Shown here in pieces: positions 26,215-37,647 of a DNA stretch of 64,000 nt. The notes under the pieces were generated by a model, which saw nothing but the letters and a program-made list of their open reading frames with translations, was not told the DNA's origin and did not search any database. The DNA comes from a bacterium. Its GTDB lineage: Bacteria > Zhuqueibacterota > Zhuqueibacteria > Oleimicrobiales > Geothermoviventaceae. Positions within the stretch are counted from its first letter, which is position 1, and every line of letters starts with the position of its first letter. The stretch spans positions 62,001-126,000 of the forward strand of contig JAPWUV010000010.1 in the NCBI GenBank assembly GCA_028275345.1, given 5' to 3'. The translations under genes and the position numbers were made by a program.

Positions 26215-27153
26215 TCAACCCGTCGCTGCCGGAGCCTCCGCGGAAAGCTCCGCAAGATAGCGCTCCGCCTCGATCGCCGCCATGGCTCCGGTACCCGCGG
26301 CTGTGATCGCCTGTCGATACCGGGGATCCTGCACGTCGCCACAGGCGAAGACGCCGGGCAGGCTCGTCCTTGTGTACCGATCGGTCACGATGTAGCCATT
26401 GGCGTCTAGTTCCAGTTGCCCTTCGAAGAGCGAGGTATTCGGCACATGGCCAATGAAGACAAAGACACCGCTCACATCCAGCTGGCTCGTCTGCCCGGTC
26501 TTCACATTGCGAAGCCGGAGGCCCTTGACAGCCTCTTCGCCCAGGATCTCCTCCACCACGGTGTCCCAGATGAATTCGACCTTCCGATTTTTGAAGGCTC
26601 GTTCCTGCAGGATCTTGCTAGCGCGGAGCTGGTCGCGCCGATGGATGATCGTCACTCTCGACGCGAATCGCGTGAGAAACAGCCCCTCGTCCAACGCGCT
26701 ATCCCCGCCGCCGATGACGGCCACGTGTTGATCCTGGAAGAAAAAGCCGTCGCAGGTGGCGCAGTAGCTGACGCCCCTTCCGGTGAACTCCTTCTCACCG
26801 GGCACGTTGAGCCTCCGCGGCGCACTGCCCGTGGCGATGATGAGACTCTTCGTCTCGTACACGCTGCTCGTCGTCTTGACGACGAACGGCCGTACCTTCA
26901 GATCCACGGCCTCGACGATGTCTGGCTCGATGCGCGCACCGAACCTTTCCGCTTGCCGCTGGAACAGACCGTACATCTCCATCCCGCTGATTCCGTCCGG
27001 GAAGCCCGGGAAGTTCTCAATCTCATTCGTCAGCGTCACCTGCCCACCCGGCTCATTGCCGGCGATCACCAGTGGGTTGAGGCGCGCCCTCGCGGCGTAG
27101 ATGGCAGCAGTCAAACCAGCCGGACCAGAACCGATGATGATCACCTCTTCCAT
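26215..27153 (-). CDS. trxB: thioredoxin-disulfide reductase
   Basis: 312-residue NADPH/FAD flavoprotein that reduces thioredoxin in the cytoplasm. The FAD-binding motif is IIGSGPAGLTAAIYAARA, the redox-active pair is CATC in SYCATCDGFFF, the NADPH-binding motif is VAVIGGGDSALDEG and the C-terminal FAD contact is GVFACGDVQDPRYRQ. Length is typical. It has its own promoter at 27258-27286 and may be co-transcribed with selA downstream. Confidence 0.96.
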   Translation of the reverse strand: MEEVIIIGSGPAGLTAAIYAARARLNPLVIAGNEPGGQVTLTNEIENFPGFPDGISGMEMYGLFQRQAERFGARIEPDIVEAVDLKVRPFVVKTTSSVYETKSLIIATGSAPRRLNVPGEKEFTGRGVSYCATCDGFFFQDQHVAVIGGGDSALDEGLFLTRFASRVTIIHRRDQLRASKILQERAFKNRKVEFIWDTVVEEILGEEAVKGLRLRNVKTGQTSQLDVSGVFVFIGHVPNTSLFEGQLELDANGYIVTDRYTRTSLPGVFACGDVQDPRYRQAITAAGTGAMAAIEAERYLAELSAEAPAATG

Positions 27154-27489
27154 TCAGTGACCTCCCTCTCGCTTGACGTCATGCACGCAGGAATTGGGGT
27201 TCTCCGGGCAGGCCGACAAGCTCTTTTCGTCGCGGGCTGCGCTCGAATTCGAAAGGCAATATACCAGCCCGCCGCGGCAAAAACAACGGCCGACTCCCGG
27301 ATGCGGAACGATCAACTCGCTGTGTTTCGATGCGCCGAAGAATCCCCGGGTGACAAGTGGGGTAGCGTTACGGATCCTCTGAGAACCCGCTCGGGGTCGT
27401 GGGAAGCTCACCCTCGCGCTAGCTGGATCCCGCCTGCGGGAAATCCCGCTCTCACGGTGAGACTCGCGCCCCCAAAGGCAGCAGCTACC
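27154..27489. other. 336 bp intergenic region between the giant surface protein gene and trxB
   Basis: It contains the trxB promoter and leader in its lower half. The upper half, just after the giant gene's stop, has a GC inverted repeat (GCGGG-AAAT-CCCGC, 27436-27449) and TCTCAC-G-GTGAGA (27450-27462). Neither is followed by a T-run on the minus strand, so a classic terminator is not evident. No small gene or RNA was recognised. Confidence 0.5.
27258..27286 (-). promoter_or_regulatory. sigma70-type promoter for trxB
   Basis: Minus strand: TTGTTT (27281-27286), 17 bp, TATATT (27258-27263). Expected start is near 27251, giving a leader of about 98 nt to the trxB ATG. Confidence 0.5.
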
Positions 27490-30400
27490 TCAACGCAGGA
27501 GAAGCATCTTGCGAACGGAAACCTCTCGGCCGTACACCGCCCGGCAGTAATAGACCCCGGAGGGCATGTCGGTCCCAGCCTCGTCTCTTCCGTCCCAGAG
27601 GAGTTCGTGGTAGCCCGGCTCAAGAGTGCGATCCTCCAGGACCCGAACGCGCCGCCCGCGCACATCGAAGATCTCGACACGAACGCGCTCGGCGCGGGGA
27701 ATCTCCAGCCGCAGCCGGGTGAGCGGATTGAAGGGATTGGGGTAGTTGGGATGCAGGACGAAGCGCTGCGGCAGCGTCACGCTGACCCGGAGCGGCTCGT
27801 GCAGCGTCTTCCGGCCGGAAGCATCCACATCCTCGAGCCGGTAGAAATAGACCCTTCCCGGCTCCGCAGAGGGATCGAGGTAGGTGTACAGGCGGTCTTC
27901 TCGGACAGGCAGCAACGCCCGATTGAGCAGGCAGTAGTCGGAATCCTCCCCTTCCGCCCGGAGGATGTTGAAACCCAGCACCCCGTTCTGGCGGGCGGTT
28001 CTCCAAACGAGACGCACGCCCTCAAACGGCACGGACTCCGCGGCAAAGGATTCCAGCTCCACCGCGCTGAACACGGTGACCTGCCAGCTCACCTTGACCG
28101 TATCTTCATCGTCGAAGACGAGGCATTCCACTGCCAAGCTACCCGGATCGTGCCGCTGGCTGACGAACAGGTAAGCGGAGGTCGACGACGTGAGGCTGCG
28201 GCTCGAACCGCGATCCACGTACCACCGGAACCGGACTGAATCCCCGTCGAGATCCGTGGCAGAGACCGAGAAGCGGATGGTGTCTGGGTAGGTGACCGCC
28301 AGGGTCCTCGTGGTAGGCTTGAAGGACGCAATATCCGGCGGCCGATTCTGGTTCTTCACCCGCACGGTGGTGAACTTGTATGCGACTCCGCCTTCATCGT
28401 CGCGAGCGCTGAAACGGATGCGGTAGATACCGGCTGAGGCGCGATCCGGCGTCCAGGAGAAGCGGCCGGTGTTCAGGCTGTCGAAATACGCGCCCCTCGG
28501 GAGCCCAGCCACCCCGAGACGCACCGTCCCGCCATCCGGGTCGTAGGCCGACACGACGAACTCGATCCTTTGTTCCTCCCGAATGGCGGTGTCGCTCGGT
28601 GCGAGGATCACGGGGTACCGATTGTTCTCCCCGACGGCGCGAAACTCCGTGGGAGAGCCCCGCAGTCCCACGCGGATGGCCCAGGCGGTATTCGGCCCCG
28701 GCTGAGGCGCAAGAACCCAACGGGCGGAGGCCACTCCTCTCTGGTCTGTGTCCACCGGTTCGCTCCCGAGGATCTGACTTCTGCCGTCCACGGAGACAAA
28801 GGTGACGGCGATCCCCGGGACTCCGTTGCCGTACCGGTCCAGAACGATGGCCTCGATCGGCAGACTCAATTCCTTTCCCGCCTCCCCGCGCTGATTGTTC
28901 CCCGAATAGGCGGCCAGGCTTTCAGGCGCCCCCGGCCTGGCGAGCGCCATGAAGAACGCAGGGGAACCTTCCAGCTCGTCGGCCTCCGCTTTGGCCAGCT
29001 GGTTCCCCGCCTTCGTGCCCAGTGTCCAGCTCACGCTGGCCAATCCTTGCGAGTCCGTCGGACGGGGTCCGGTGGCCGATAACAGCCCCCCTCCGGACAC
29101 GACCCGGAAGGACACAGGTACCCCGCTAACCCCATTTCCAAACCGATCCTCCACCCGAACCGCGATGGGCTGGGGAAGCGTAAGCCCCACCGTCCCTTCC
29201 TGCTGAGCTCCCGAAATGACCACCAATCGGGCGGCCTGATCGGGGCTCGCCTGAAGGGTGAAGCTGGCTCTGTTGCCGATCCCGGTCACCTCGGCCAGGA
29301 CCTGATACATGCCCGACTGTCGACCATACCGGAAACGAGCCTCGGCGATCCCCCAAGCATCGGTACTGTCGACAACCGGGTAAGCGACTCCTCCCGTAGG
29401 CACGGAATACCGAACCGGCACGCCCCAGACCGGATTGCCGCTGGCGTCGACGACGCGGACCCGCAACGGATGAGGAGCCCACTGGTCCACGACGCCCTGC
29501 TGGCCATCACCGGAGATCCGTTGGAGAACCGCTGGGACCCCAGCCACCGCGTTCAACCGGAAGACAATCGGAGAGCCGGTCAATCCCTCCGCGCGGGCCT
29601 CAACGAAATCCGTCCCGACCCTGTTGCTGAGGACGTAGTGAGCGGCAGCAATACCTTCGGAATTGGAGCGGACCGGCTGAGGCTCCAGGAACCGGCCGTT
29701 CCCCTTGGTCAAGACGAAAGCCACGGGATAGTTGGCAACCGGATTCCCATTGCGATCCTCAATGCGGACGGCCAGACTTTCCGCGAGGATCGTCCCGGCG
29801 TTGCGCGTCTGGTCATTGCCGCTGTGGAGGACGATCCGGGCTGCCGAAAGGGCGGTGAAGATCACCTTGGCGGTGCGGCGCACATCGATTTGGTCGCTGA
29901 CAATCCGCGCCGAGATCGTCTTCACGCCCGCCTCGACGGAGACGATGCTTCCTCGAACCTCGCCGTTCGCATCCGAGGGCGAGGAAGGTTGCTGGATTTG
30001 ATGACCCCCGCCGGTTGCCTCAAACGTGACCGCCTTGCCCGGGGTGGGGTTCCCAAAGCGATCGACGAGACGGGCAATCACTCCCACAGCCGTCTGACCA
30101 TCCGCAGGGGCCGACTCCCGCTCAACCCAGACCGAACTGCTGTCGGGATCGGGCCGGTCCGGTCCTGCCCCAGCCATGAACACCACAGGGGATCCCTCCA
30201 GCGGGCCGACCCCGCTGCTCGACAACGCCTCGACCCGGTGATTGTTCTGTCCCGCTCTTGTCCCGAGCGTGAACCAGCACTCGGCGTACCCTCCGGAATC
30301 GGTGGCCTTCACGACCAAGGCGTCCTGCCCGCCATCCAGAGTGCCGCCCCCCGAGGTGACGCGGAAGGTCACCGGATGGGCGGCGACGCCATTCCCGTAG

Positions 30401-33400
30401 ACGTCCGTCACCCGCACTCGGAGCGGCAGGGAAAGCATCTTTCCCACTGTGCCCGTCTGTCCGTTGCCCGAGACGCAAACCAGCCGCGCCGCGTCGCTCG
30501 CCCTCGCCGAAGCCCGGAACACGACGGGCGACCCGTCGAGCTCCTGACCGGAACGGTACGAACGCGCCTCCACCACATGGGCATTCACACCCGTGACGTT
30601 CCCGAGCCTCAGCCGAACCTGGCAAATGCCCTCGCGGTTCGTGAACCGCGTCGCCACGGGAAGTCCGCTCTCGTCGAGCGTCCCACCCCCGGCCACTACC
30701 CGAAATTCCACCGGATGGCCTTCGATCACATTCCCCGCGGCGTCCGTCACTCGCACCTTGAAGGGCAGGAGCAGCGGGCTATTCACCACCCCGACCTGGC
30801 TATCCCCGCTCACGTACACCAGCCGAGCGGGTGGGCCGAGAAGGCCAGAACACACGAAACGCACGGGACTTCCGATGAGCTGCTGCCCGCGGAAGCTTGC
30901 CCGCGCCTCGACGACGTTATTGCCTTCGCCAGGTTGCGGACCCATCGTGTACAGGGCAGACGCTCGACCGCTGTCATCGGTGACGACCTGGAGAACCGAC
31001 GCTCCGTTGAACGTGCCTCCCCCGGCCACCACTACGTACGTAACCGGAACCCCAGCGACCGGATTTCCGAAACGGTCCCTCACCCGAACTACGAATGGCC
31101 AAGGCAAGGGCAAACCAGCCGGTGCGCTCTGGCCATCCCCAGATACCTTTGTGAGCTCGTACGGATCCCCCGGAAGCGCGCTCGCCACAAACCGCAGAGG
31201 CGACCCTTCCAAATTGGGAGCCACGACCTCAACGACATTGTTGTCGACACCAGCAACCGGGCCGAGGGTGAGGGTAGCCTGGACTTCGCCCCGCGCGTTC
31301 GTGGCCAGATCCAGCTCCGTGGCCCCTCCGATGCTCCCGCCCCCGGCCACGACGCGCAAACTCACCAGGTATCCCGAGATGGCATTACCCAGGCGGTCAG
31401 TGACCTTGGCTACGAAGGGTTGGCTGAGGTCAGTTCCGGCCCTCCCGACCTGATGATTCCCGCTCACCTCCACCAGCTTGCGCGGCTCGCCAACTACCGA
31501 GGACGCGACGAACTCCACCGGGCTACCCTGAATCTCCACCCCACCATGCCAGGAGCGAGCCCGGACTTTGTTGGAGTTCGGTCCAGGGGTGGGCCCCAAG
31601 CTGAAAAACACTCGCGCCACCCCGTCGTTGCCGGTCGTCACCTCCGCCGTCGGCCATCCCTGGAAACTCCCTCCCCCTTCCACTACCTCAAAGAGCACAG
31701 GATGATCCGGCACCGGATTCCCATAGCGATCCCGCACCCTTACGACAAACGGCTGCGGAAGCGTCGTACCCACCTGGCCCGTTTGTTGGTCGCCACCCTC
31801 CTTCGAGAGTTGGCTTGCGACATCCGGCAACGCACTGGCCCGGAACACGTAGGGAGAGCCGCTCAGCGGCGATCCTGCCCATTCGGCCGAGGCCCACACG
31901 ACTTGATTGAATTCGCCGGCGACCGTGCCCACGGTGAGCCATGCCCTGGCGAAGCCCAGGCTATCTGTATAGACCGTCGCGTGATCCAGTTGCCCCCCAC
32001 CGGCCTTGACCTCGAAAGCCACCTGAAAGCCGATGGCCGGGTTCCCCATCTCATCCAGGACTCTCACTACCAGGGGCTCGGGAAGGCGAGTGCCCACCGT
32101 GGCCCGCTGCGAATCACCGGACACGTAGACCAGGCTCGCCTCTCCGGCGACTGCCATCGCCTCGAAGTAGACTGGCGAGCCCCGGAGGTTCGTGCCTTGA
32201 TACTGCGCCGAGACCTGCACCTTGTTGAGTATCCACGCACGGGGCCCCAGCGCAAAACGCACGCTGGCCAATCCCTGCTCGTCGGTGGACACCTCGGTGC
32301 TCGCGTGGCCATTCACCGTGCCTCCGCCATTGACCACCTCGAAGCGGACAGGATGCCCTTGACATCCATTCCCGTACTGGTCCTGCACCTGAACCACAAG
32401 GGGTTCCGGAAGCTCCTCGCCCGCCAGTCCTGACTGGTTCTCGCCGGAGTAGATGACAAGGCGGTACGGAACATCCGGCAAGCCGGTGGCCCTGAAAACG
32501 ACCGGCGATCCCTGTAGCGGACGACCATCCCAGAACGATTGCGCCCAGACCTCCACGAGCCCGGCTGCTGTGGGGAGCACAAGCTGGACGGCGGCCACCC
32601 CCTGGGCATTCGTGCGAACCTGTGCCTCCCGGCCTTCCCCGTTGAGGGTCCCCCCACCCGAACGGATCCAGAACGCGACCGGATGGTCGGGAACCGGGAA
32701 ACCCGCATTGTCCAGCACCCGTACCTTCAAGGAATCGGGGAGCGGCCGGTTCACGACGCCGCTCTGACCATTCCCGCCCACGTCCAGAAGCGCGGTCGGT
32801 GTGGTTTCCCCGGCCTCCGCCACAAATCTGATCACCTGCCCAGGCACGCTCGGGCTTGTCGCACGCACGACCTGGTAGGTCGTGTCCTCCCCAAGCGTCC
32901 ACAGGCAACGAGCCAGTCCGGAGGCATCGCTTTCCGCAGATTCGGGCGAGACCGACCCATTCCCCACCTCCACGGCGAAGACGACCCGAACCCCCCGTAC
33001 GGGATTCCCGTAGGCATCCGTCACCCGCACCGTCAGCGATTCCGGGAGAGTCGTACCGAATAGCCCATGCTGTCCGTCCCCCGAGGCGATCTCCAGGACG
33101 GCGGCCGGTCCGGGGAAGGCTTCCTCCGAGAACACCAAGCTATCCACGCCGGGGATCTTGGCGACAACTCGAACCGGCCCCGCGGTCGTCCCCAGCGTCA
33201 GGCGGCTCCAGGCCACGCCGTTCTCATCCGCAAGATTGGAAGGGGAGGAGGCAGACTGTCCCATTCCCTCCGGCTGGTAGTCGGGGTCGCGGTTCAGAAG
33301 AAGTTTGTCCAGCCGGAAACCGGCGTCCCGGAACAGGATGCGCAAGCTGTGAGGCCCGCGCTGCAGATTCAGACCCAATCCGCTGGCCGCAGCCCAACTG

Positions 33401-35442
33401 TACGAACTGGCCAACGGGAGATCCCAGTCCTGGCCCCCCACCCGAATCGTGTCCCCCCCGTCCACTTGGAAGCCGAGGAGGCTATTGGAGCTTTGGTTCG
33501 GGGCGAGATAGCGAATCCACACCTCGTAAGTAGCAGGTACGCCGATGTAAATGGGGAAGTCCAGGTAGCTCCGGCTCTCGCCTTGGTTCACGGCGGCCTT
33601 GCCTCGCGAGGCAGCGGGGTCATCGACGAACAGCACCGCCCCTCTGGCTTTGGCCTGCTCTGCCTCGAGGAAATAATGCCCATCGATGGCCAGGCTATCG
33701 ATCGAGAGCTGGCCGCTCCCGGCCGCGACACGGAAATCGACCATTGTCCCGGGAACAGGTACACCCTGACTACCCATCACACGGACGGCCAGCGGCCGCG
33801 GCAATAACGACATCACCGTGTCGGCCTGGCCATCGCCACCCACGAGTTCCAGGGCCGCGGGAACGTTAGTTCGGATCTCGGCCGCAAACTCCGAAATGGC
33901 CCCTGCGACACCCGGCGCGACCACGACTCCCGCGTAGTATTGGCTCGCTGCTGGTCTGGTACCCGTCGGCTCATGCACAACAGCGTCGACCACCCCGTTC
34001 CTGTACAGCAAGAAATGGGTCCCATCGGCATCCCCCAGAATCTCCACCTCGATGAGCTCCCCGGGCCCGGGGATACTCCCGGAGCGCGTTGGCGCCTCGG
34101 CCAACGCTTGAGCGCCCACATGCCCTTGCTCGATCGCAAAGAGCCTCACTGCATCCCCCTGATGAGCAAGGAGGTATCCGTTGGCTCTTGTCGCGGGGCT
34201 GTCGAGCATCAAAGCGAGTCCGCCCGCCCTCACACCCTCCTGGTTTACAAGCCCGCCCCATCGGAGTGAGATTCTCACCGGATCTGTCTCTCCAAACCAT
34301 ACGGCGAGCGCGGGCTCAAAACCCCCGTTCCGTAGTTCGCCATTTTGAAGCTCAAAACCTGCGGGGATCGACCAATCCGCATCCAGGGACGGGCCGGAGA
34401 AGTCATTGGCATAGATCCATCGGTCGGGCTTGGGCGGAAGCGAGACCGAAACCGAGGGCGACACCTGGGAAACGTTCCCTGAAGCGTCCATGCTGCGGAG
34501 GGCGAAGTAGTAGGTTGCGGCAGGCGAGAGGCCGTAGACGACGAATTCCTGCGTCGCCCCTGGCTCGGCCGGCACGACCTCCGAAGCCCCAAAAGCGGGC
34601 GTGGCGGAGGTGAAATTCTGCGCGTCAATGGGGACCGACGAATACCGGATGTCATACCCGTACGCGGTTCGATTCACTCCGCCGAAATCAGCGGGAGCCG
34701 TCCACCTGAGGCGCGCGGAGAACGGGCTTTCGGCATCGGCTTGGAGATCCGTTACCCTGGCCGGAGGCGTGGAATCCGTAATCTTCTCGACAATCACGGC
34801 CCCCACGTTATTGATCCCATCCGCAAGCCCGAAGAGCACCAACCCGGCATAGTAGGTCGACGAAAGGGGGACTACCTTTCGCGTGTCGCGCAGGGTCCCA
34901 TCATACTCGCCATTGACGTACACATCGAAGCAGTAGCCATTCCGCTCATTCCGGAAAACGACGCGCGTCGTGTCCCCTGCCCCGGGGAGAGTTGCGTGAA
35001 TGGGCTGCGCCACGCGGTCCAGTGGGGGCCCGTCGAAATCGCCCCCCTGGATTCGGTACAGCTCGAGCCCTTCTTCTCGCTTGAGCACGGCGTACCCATC
35101 AGCCGTGGTTGTGTTCGCGTTCAGCCCCATGGCCACTGCGCCGGCCCCGCTCCCGGAATTCGTGCCCTCGACGTAACGTCCCCAAACGATCGACACGACC
35201 TGAGCGTTGGGAAGATCGCGGTAGACCACCAGGTGCCGCCAGGTTAAATCGGTCTCCGTATTCTGGAGCTCGCCGGGCGGAATCACGATATACTCCTCAC
35301 CCGCCGCCCAGCTGGGGGACGGCCACGGGCCGGTGAACTCTTCTACCACCCGGGTGGAACCTCCGCCCTGGGCCCACAGGGAGTTCGCCACCGACAGCAA
35401 AGCCATCGCCACCAAGATGCGACGCCACCTGCGCCGATACAT
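27490..35442 (-). CDS. giant multidomain surface protein with tandem invasin-like Ig (Big_1) modules and C-terminal sorting domain
   Basis: 2,650 residues. A signal peptide ends at SLWAQ near residue 25. Two concanavalin/laminin-G-like sandwiches (about 30-225 and 345-525) flank a fibronectin type III domain (about 230-340). A first Big_1-like module (about 527-775) is interrupted by a carbohydrate-binding-like domain (about 587-718, HYFLEAEQA, DFPIYIGVPATYEVWIRYL). Fourteen tandem Big_1 modules of about 107 residues follow (about 775-2270), each with GDGQxG, LPxPLVVRVxDxxGNPV and a GGGT turn. Two Ig/cadherin-like domains and an fn3-like segment precede a C-terminal sorting domain of the NYPNPFNP type (about 2560-2650). 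It probably acts in adhesion or polysaccharide binding at the cell surface. ATG 35442 has GGAGG 8 nt upstream; a GTG three codons earlier overlaps that site. Confidence 0.9.
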   Translation of the reverse strand: MYRRRWRRILVAMALLSVANSLWAQGGGSTRVVEEFTGPWPSPSWAAGEEYIVIPPGELQNTETDLTWRHLVVYRDLPNAQVVSIVWGRYVEGTNSGSGAGAVAMGLNANTTTADGYAVLKREEGLELYRIQGGDFDGPPLDRVAQPIHATLPGAGDTTRVVFRNERNGYCFDVYVNGEYDGTLRDTRKVVPLSSTYYAGLVLFGLADGINNVGAVIVEKITDSTPPARVTDLQADAESPFSARLRWTAPADFGGVNRTAYGYDIRYSSVPIDAQNFTSATPAFGASEVVPAEPGATQEFVVYGLSPAATYYFALRSMDASGNVSQVSPSVSVSLPPKPDRWIYANDFSGPSLDADWSIPAGFELQNGELRNGGFEPALAVWFGETDPVRISLRWGGLVNQEGVRAGGLALMLDSPATRANGYLLAHQGDAVRLFAIEQGHVGAQALAEAPTRSGSIPGPGELIEVEILGDADGTHFLLYRNGVVDAVVHEPTGTRPAASQYYAGVVVAPGVAGAISEFAAEIRTNVPAALELVGGDGQADTVMSLLPRPLAVRVMGSQGVPVPGTMVDFRVAAGSGQLSIDSLAIDGHYFLEAEQAKARGAVLFVDDPAASRGKAAVNQGESRSYLDFPIYIGVPATYEVWIRYLAPNQSSNSLLGFQVDGGDTIRVGGQDWDLPLASSYSWAAASGLGLNLQRGPHSLRILFRDAGFRLDKLLLNRDPDYQPEGMGQSASSPSNLADENGVAWSRLTLGTTAGPVRVVAKIPGVDSLVFSEEAFPGPAAVLEIASGDGQHGLFGTTLPESLTVRVTDAYGNPVRGVRVVFAVEVGNGSVSPESAESDASGLARCLWTLGEDTTYQVVRATSPSVPGQVIRFVAEAGETTPTALLDVGGNGQSGVVNRPLPDSLKVRVLDNAGFPVPDHPVAFWIRSGGGTLNGEGREAQVRTNAQGVAAVQLVLPTAAGLVEVWAQSFWDGRPLQGSPVVFRATGLPDVPYRLVIYSGENQSGLAGEELPEPLVVQVQDQYGNGCQGHPVRFEVVNGGGTVNGHASTEVSTDEQGLASVRFALGPRAWILNKVQVSAQYQGTNLRGSPVYFEAMAVAGEASLVYVSGDSQRATVGTRLPEPLVVRVLDEMGNPAIGFQVAFEVKAGGGQLDHATVYTDSLGFARAWLTVGTVAGEFNQVVWASAEWAGSPLSGSPYVFRASALPDVASQLSKEGGDQQTGQVGTTLPQPFVVRVRDRYGNPVPDHPVLFEVVEGGGSFQGWPTAEVTTGNDGVARVFFSLGPTPGPNSNKVRARSWHGGVEIQGSPVEFVASSVVGEPRKLVEVSGNHQVGRAGTDLSQPFVAKVTDRLGNAISGYLVSLRVVAGGGSIGGATELDLATNARGEVQATLTLGPVAGVDNNVVEVVAPNLEGSPLRFVASALPGDPYELTKVSGDGQSAPAGLPLPWPFVVRVRDRFGNPVAGVPVTYVVVAGGGTFNGASVLQVVTDDSGRASALYTMGPQPGEGNNVVEARASFRGQQLIGSPVRFVCSGLLGPPARLVYVSGDSQVGVVNSPLLLPFKVRVTDAAGNVIEGHPVEFRVVAGGGTLDESGLPVATRFTNREGICQVRLRLGNVTGVNAHVVEARSYRSGQELDGSPVVFRASARASDAARLVCVSGNGQTGTVGKMLSLPLRVRVTDVYGNGVAAHPVTFRVTSGGGTLDGGQDALVVKATDSGGYAECWFTLGTRAGQNNHRVEALSSSGVGPLEGSPVVFMAGAGPDRPDPDSSSVWVERESAPADGQTAVGVIARLVDRFGNPTPGKAVTFEATGGGHQIQQPSSPSDANGEVRGSIVSVEAGVKTISARIVSDQIDVRRTAKVIFTALSAARIVLHSGNDQTRNAGTILAESLAVRIEDRNGNPVANYPVAFVLTKGNGRFLEPQPVRSNSEGIAAAHYVLSNRVGTDFVEARAEGLTGSPIVFRLNAVAGVPAVLQRISGDGQQGVVDQWAPHPLRVRVVDASGNPVWGVPVRYSVPTGGVAYPVVDSTDAWGIAEARFRYGRQSGMYQVLAEVTGIGNRASFTLQASPDQAARLVVISGAQQEGTVGLTLPQPIAVRVEDRFGNGVSGVPVSFRVVSGGGLLSATGPRPTDSQGLASVSWTLGTKAGNQLAKAEADELEGSPAFFMALARPGAPESLAAYSGNNQRGEAGKELSLPIEAIVLDRYGNGVPGIAVTFVSVDGRSQILGSEPVDTDQRGVASARWVLAPQPGPNTAWAIRVGLRGSPTEFRAVGENNRYPVILAPSDTAIREEQRIEFVVSAYDPDGGTVRLGVAGLPRGAYFDSLNTGRFSWTPDRASAGIYRIRFSARDDEGGVAYKFTTVRVKNQNRPPDIASFKPTTRTLAVTYPDTIRFSVSATDLDGDSVRFRWYVDRGSSRSLTSSTSAYLFVSQRHDPGSLAVECLVFDDEDTVKVSWQVTVFSAVELESFAAESVPFEGVRLVWRTARQNGVLGFNILRAEGEDSDYCLLNRALLPVREDRLYTYLDPSAEPGRVYFYRLEDVDASGRKTLHEPLRVSVTLPQRFVLHPNYPNPFNPLTRLRLEIPRAERVRVEIFDVRGRRVRVLEDRTLEPGYHELLWDGRDEAGTDMPSGVYYCRAVYGREVSVRKMLLLR
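28630..33117 (-). repeat. tandem array of 14 Big_1-type modules (protein-level repeat)
   Basis: Within the giant gene, modules of about 320 bp recur head to tail. Each has the same framework (SGDGQ, PLVVRVTDxYGNPV, VxFRVxxGGGTL, GxAxxxxxLG, GSPVxFxA) but clearly different sequence, so they are old duplications rather than recent identical copies. One module (starting DSSSVWVERESA) departs most from the framework. Confidence 0.85.
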
Positions 35443-35483
35443 CGCTGCCACCTCCGAGAGGGGCTGAGTTGCTCTGAACTATG

Positions 35484-35575
35484 CGGGCTAGCCCGTTCAT
35501 TCAGCTCATCGTCGAGGGGGGAGCGTAGCCCTCCCCCGGGCCAATCCGCAAGCTGCGCGGTGCAAAGAGTGCACC
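35484..35575. repeat. three inverted repeats in the atpC to giant-gene gap
   Basis: In the 274 bp between atpC and the giant gene lie CGGGCT-AGCCCG (35484-35495), GGGGGAG-N7-CTCCCCC (35517-35537) and GGTGCA-AAGAG-TGCACC (35559-35575). All arms are exact. None is followed by a T-run on the minus strand. They may end the ATP synthase transcript or regulate the surface protein; no clear promoter was found in the gap. Confidence 0.45.
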
Positions 35576-35716
35576 ACACAGATGCCCGTTCCGTGGCGTG
35601 GCACCGAAGCTATAGAGTCTCCTCGGCGGATCCTTTTCGCGGGTTTTCGTTTCAGGCTGATACGATGGCGACGGGCGAACAGCGAAGCCCCACGCTCCTC
35701 GCCGTGCAAGCTCCCC

Positions 35717-36142
35717 CTATGCCCAACCGGTCACCCCCTGGCCCGCTACGCGCAGGCGGTTAATGGCGCGGGAGAGGGCGGCCCTTGCCCGCTCCACGTC
35801 GACGTCCGGGCCCCGCTCCCGCAGGCGCTTCAGGGCCCGCTCCCTGGCCGCCATCGCCCGTGCCACGTCGATCTTGCTGGCCTCCTCGGCCGTCTCCGCC
35901 AGGATGATCATCCGCGTAGGCAAGACTTCCGCAAATCCCCCGGAGGTGGCAAACCGAATGACCTCCCCCCGACGGCGCACCCGGATTTCCCCGACCCGCA
36001 GAGCCGTCATCAGCGGGATGTGTCCCGCCAGCACACCGAAGTAGCCGTCGATGGCGGGGGCGACCACCGATTCCACCTGGTCGGAGAAGACCATCCCCTG
36101 AGGGGTCACAATCTCCAGCTGGAAACGCTTTTGCTCGGCCAT
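35717..36142 (-). CDS. atpC: ATP synthase F1 subunit epsilon
   Basis: 141 residues. The N-terminal beta-sandwich of epsilon (FQLEIVTPQGMVFSDQVESVVAPAIDGYFGVLAGHIPLM) is followed by the C-terminal helical hairpin (EEASKIDVARAMAARERALKRL) that couples the rotor to F1 and can inhibit ATP hydrolysis. It is the last gene of the ATP synthase operon, 12 bp after atpD. Confidence 0.95.
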   Translation of the reverse strand: MAEQKRFQLEIVTPQGMVFSDQVESVVAPAIDGYFGVLAGHIPLMTALRVGEIRVRRRGEVIRFATSGGFAEVLPTRMIILAETAEEASKIDVARAMAARERALKRLRERGPDVDVERARAALSRAINRLRVAGQGVTGWA

Positions 36143-36154
36143 CCCGTCAGATCC

Positions 36155-37633
<1,479 letters not shown>

Positions 37634-37647
37634 CTACCCCGTTCGCT

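Noticed and set aside
29470-32433. Long open frame (987 codons) on the plus strand opposite the giant surface protein
   Set aside because: It is the antisense shadow of the tandem Big_1 modules in high-GC codons; no ribosome site, and its predicted protein has no domain pattern.
28630-33117. Repeated blocks considered as CRISPR or recent DNA duplication
   Set aside because: Repeats are about 320 bp, in frame and diverged; they are protein modules, not CRISPR repeats.
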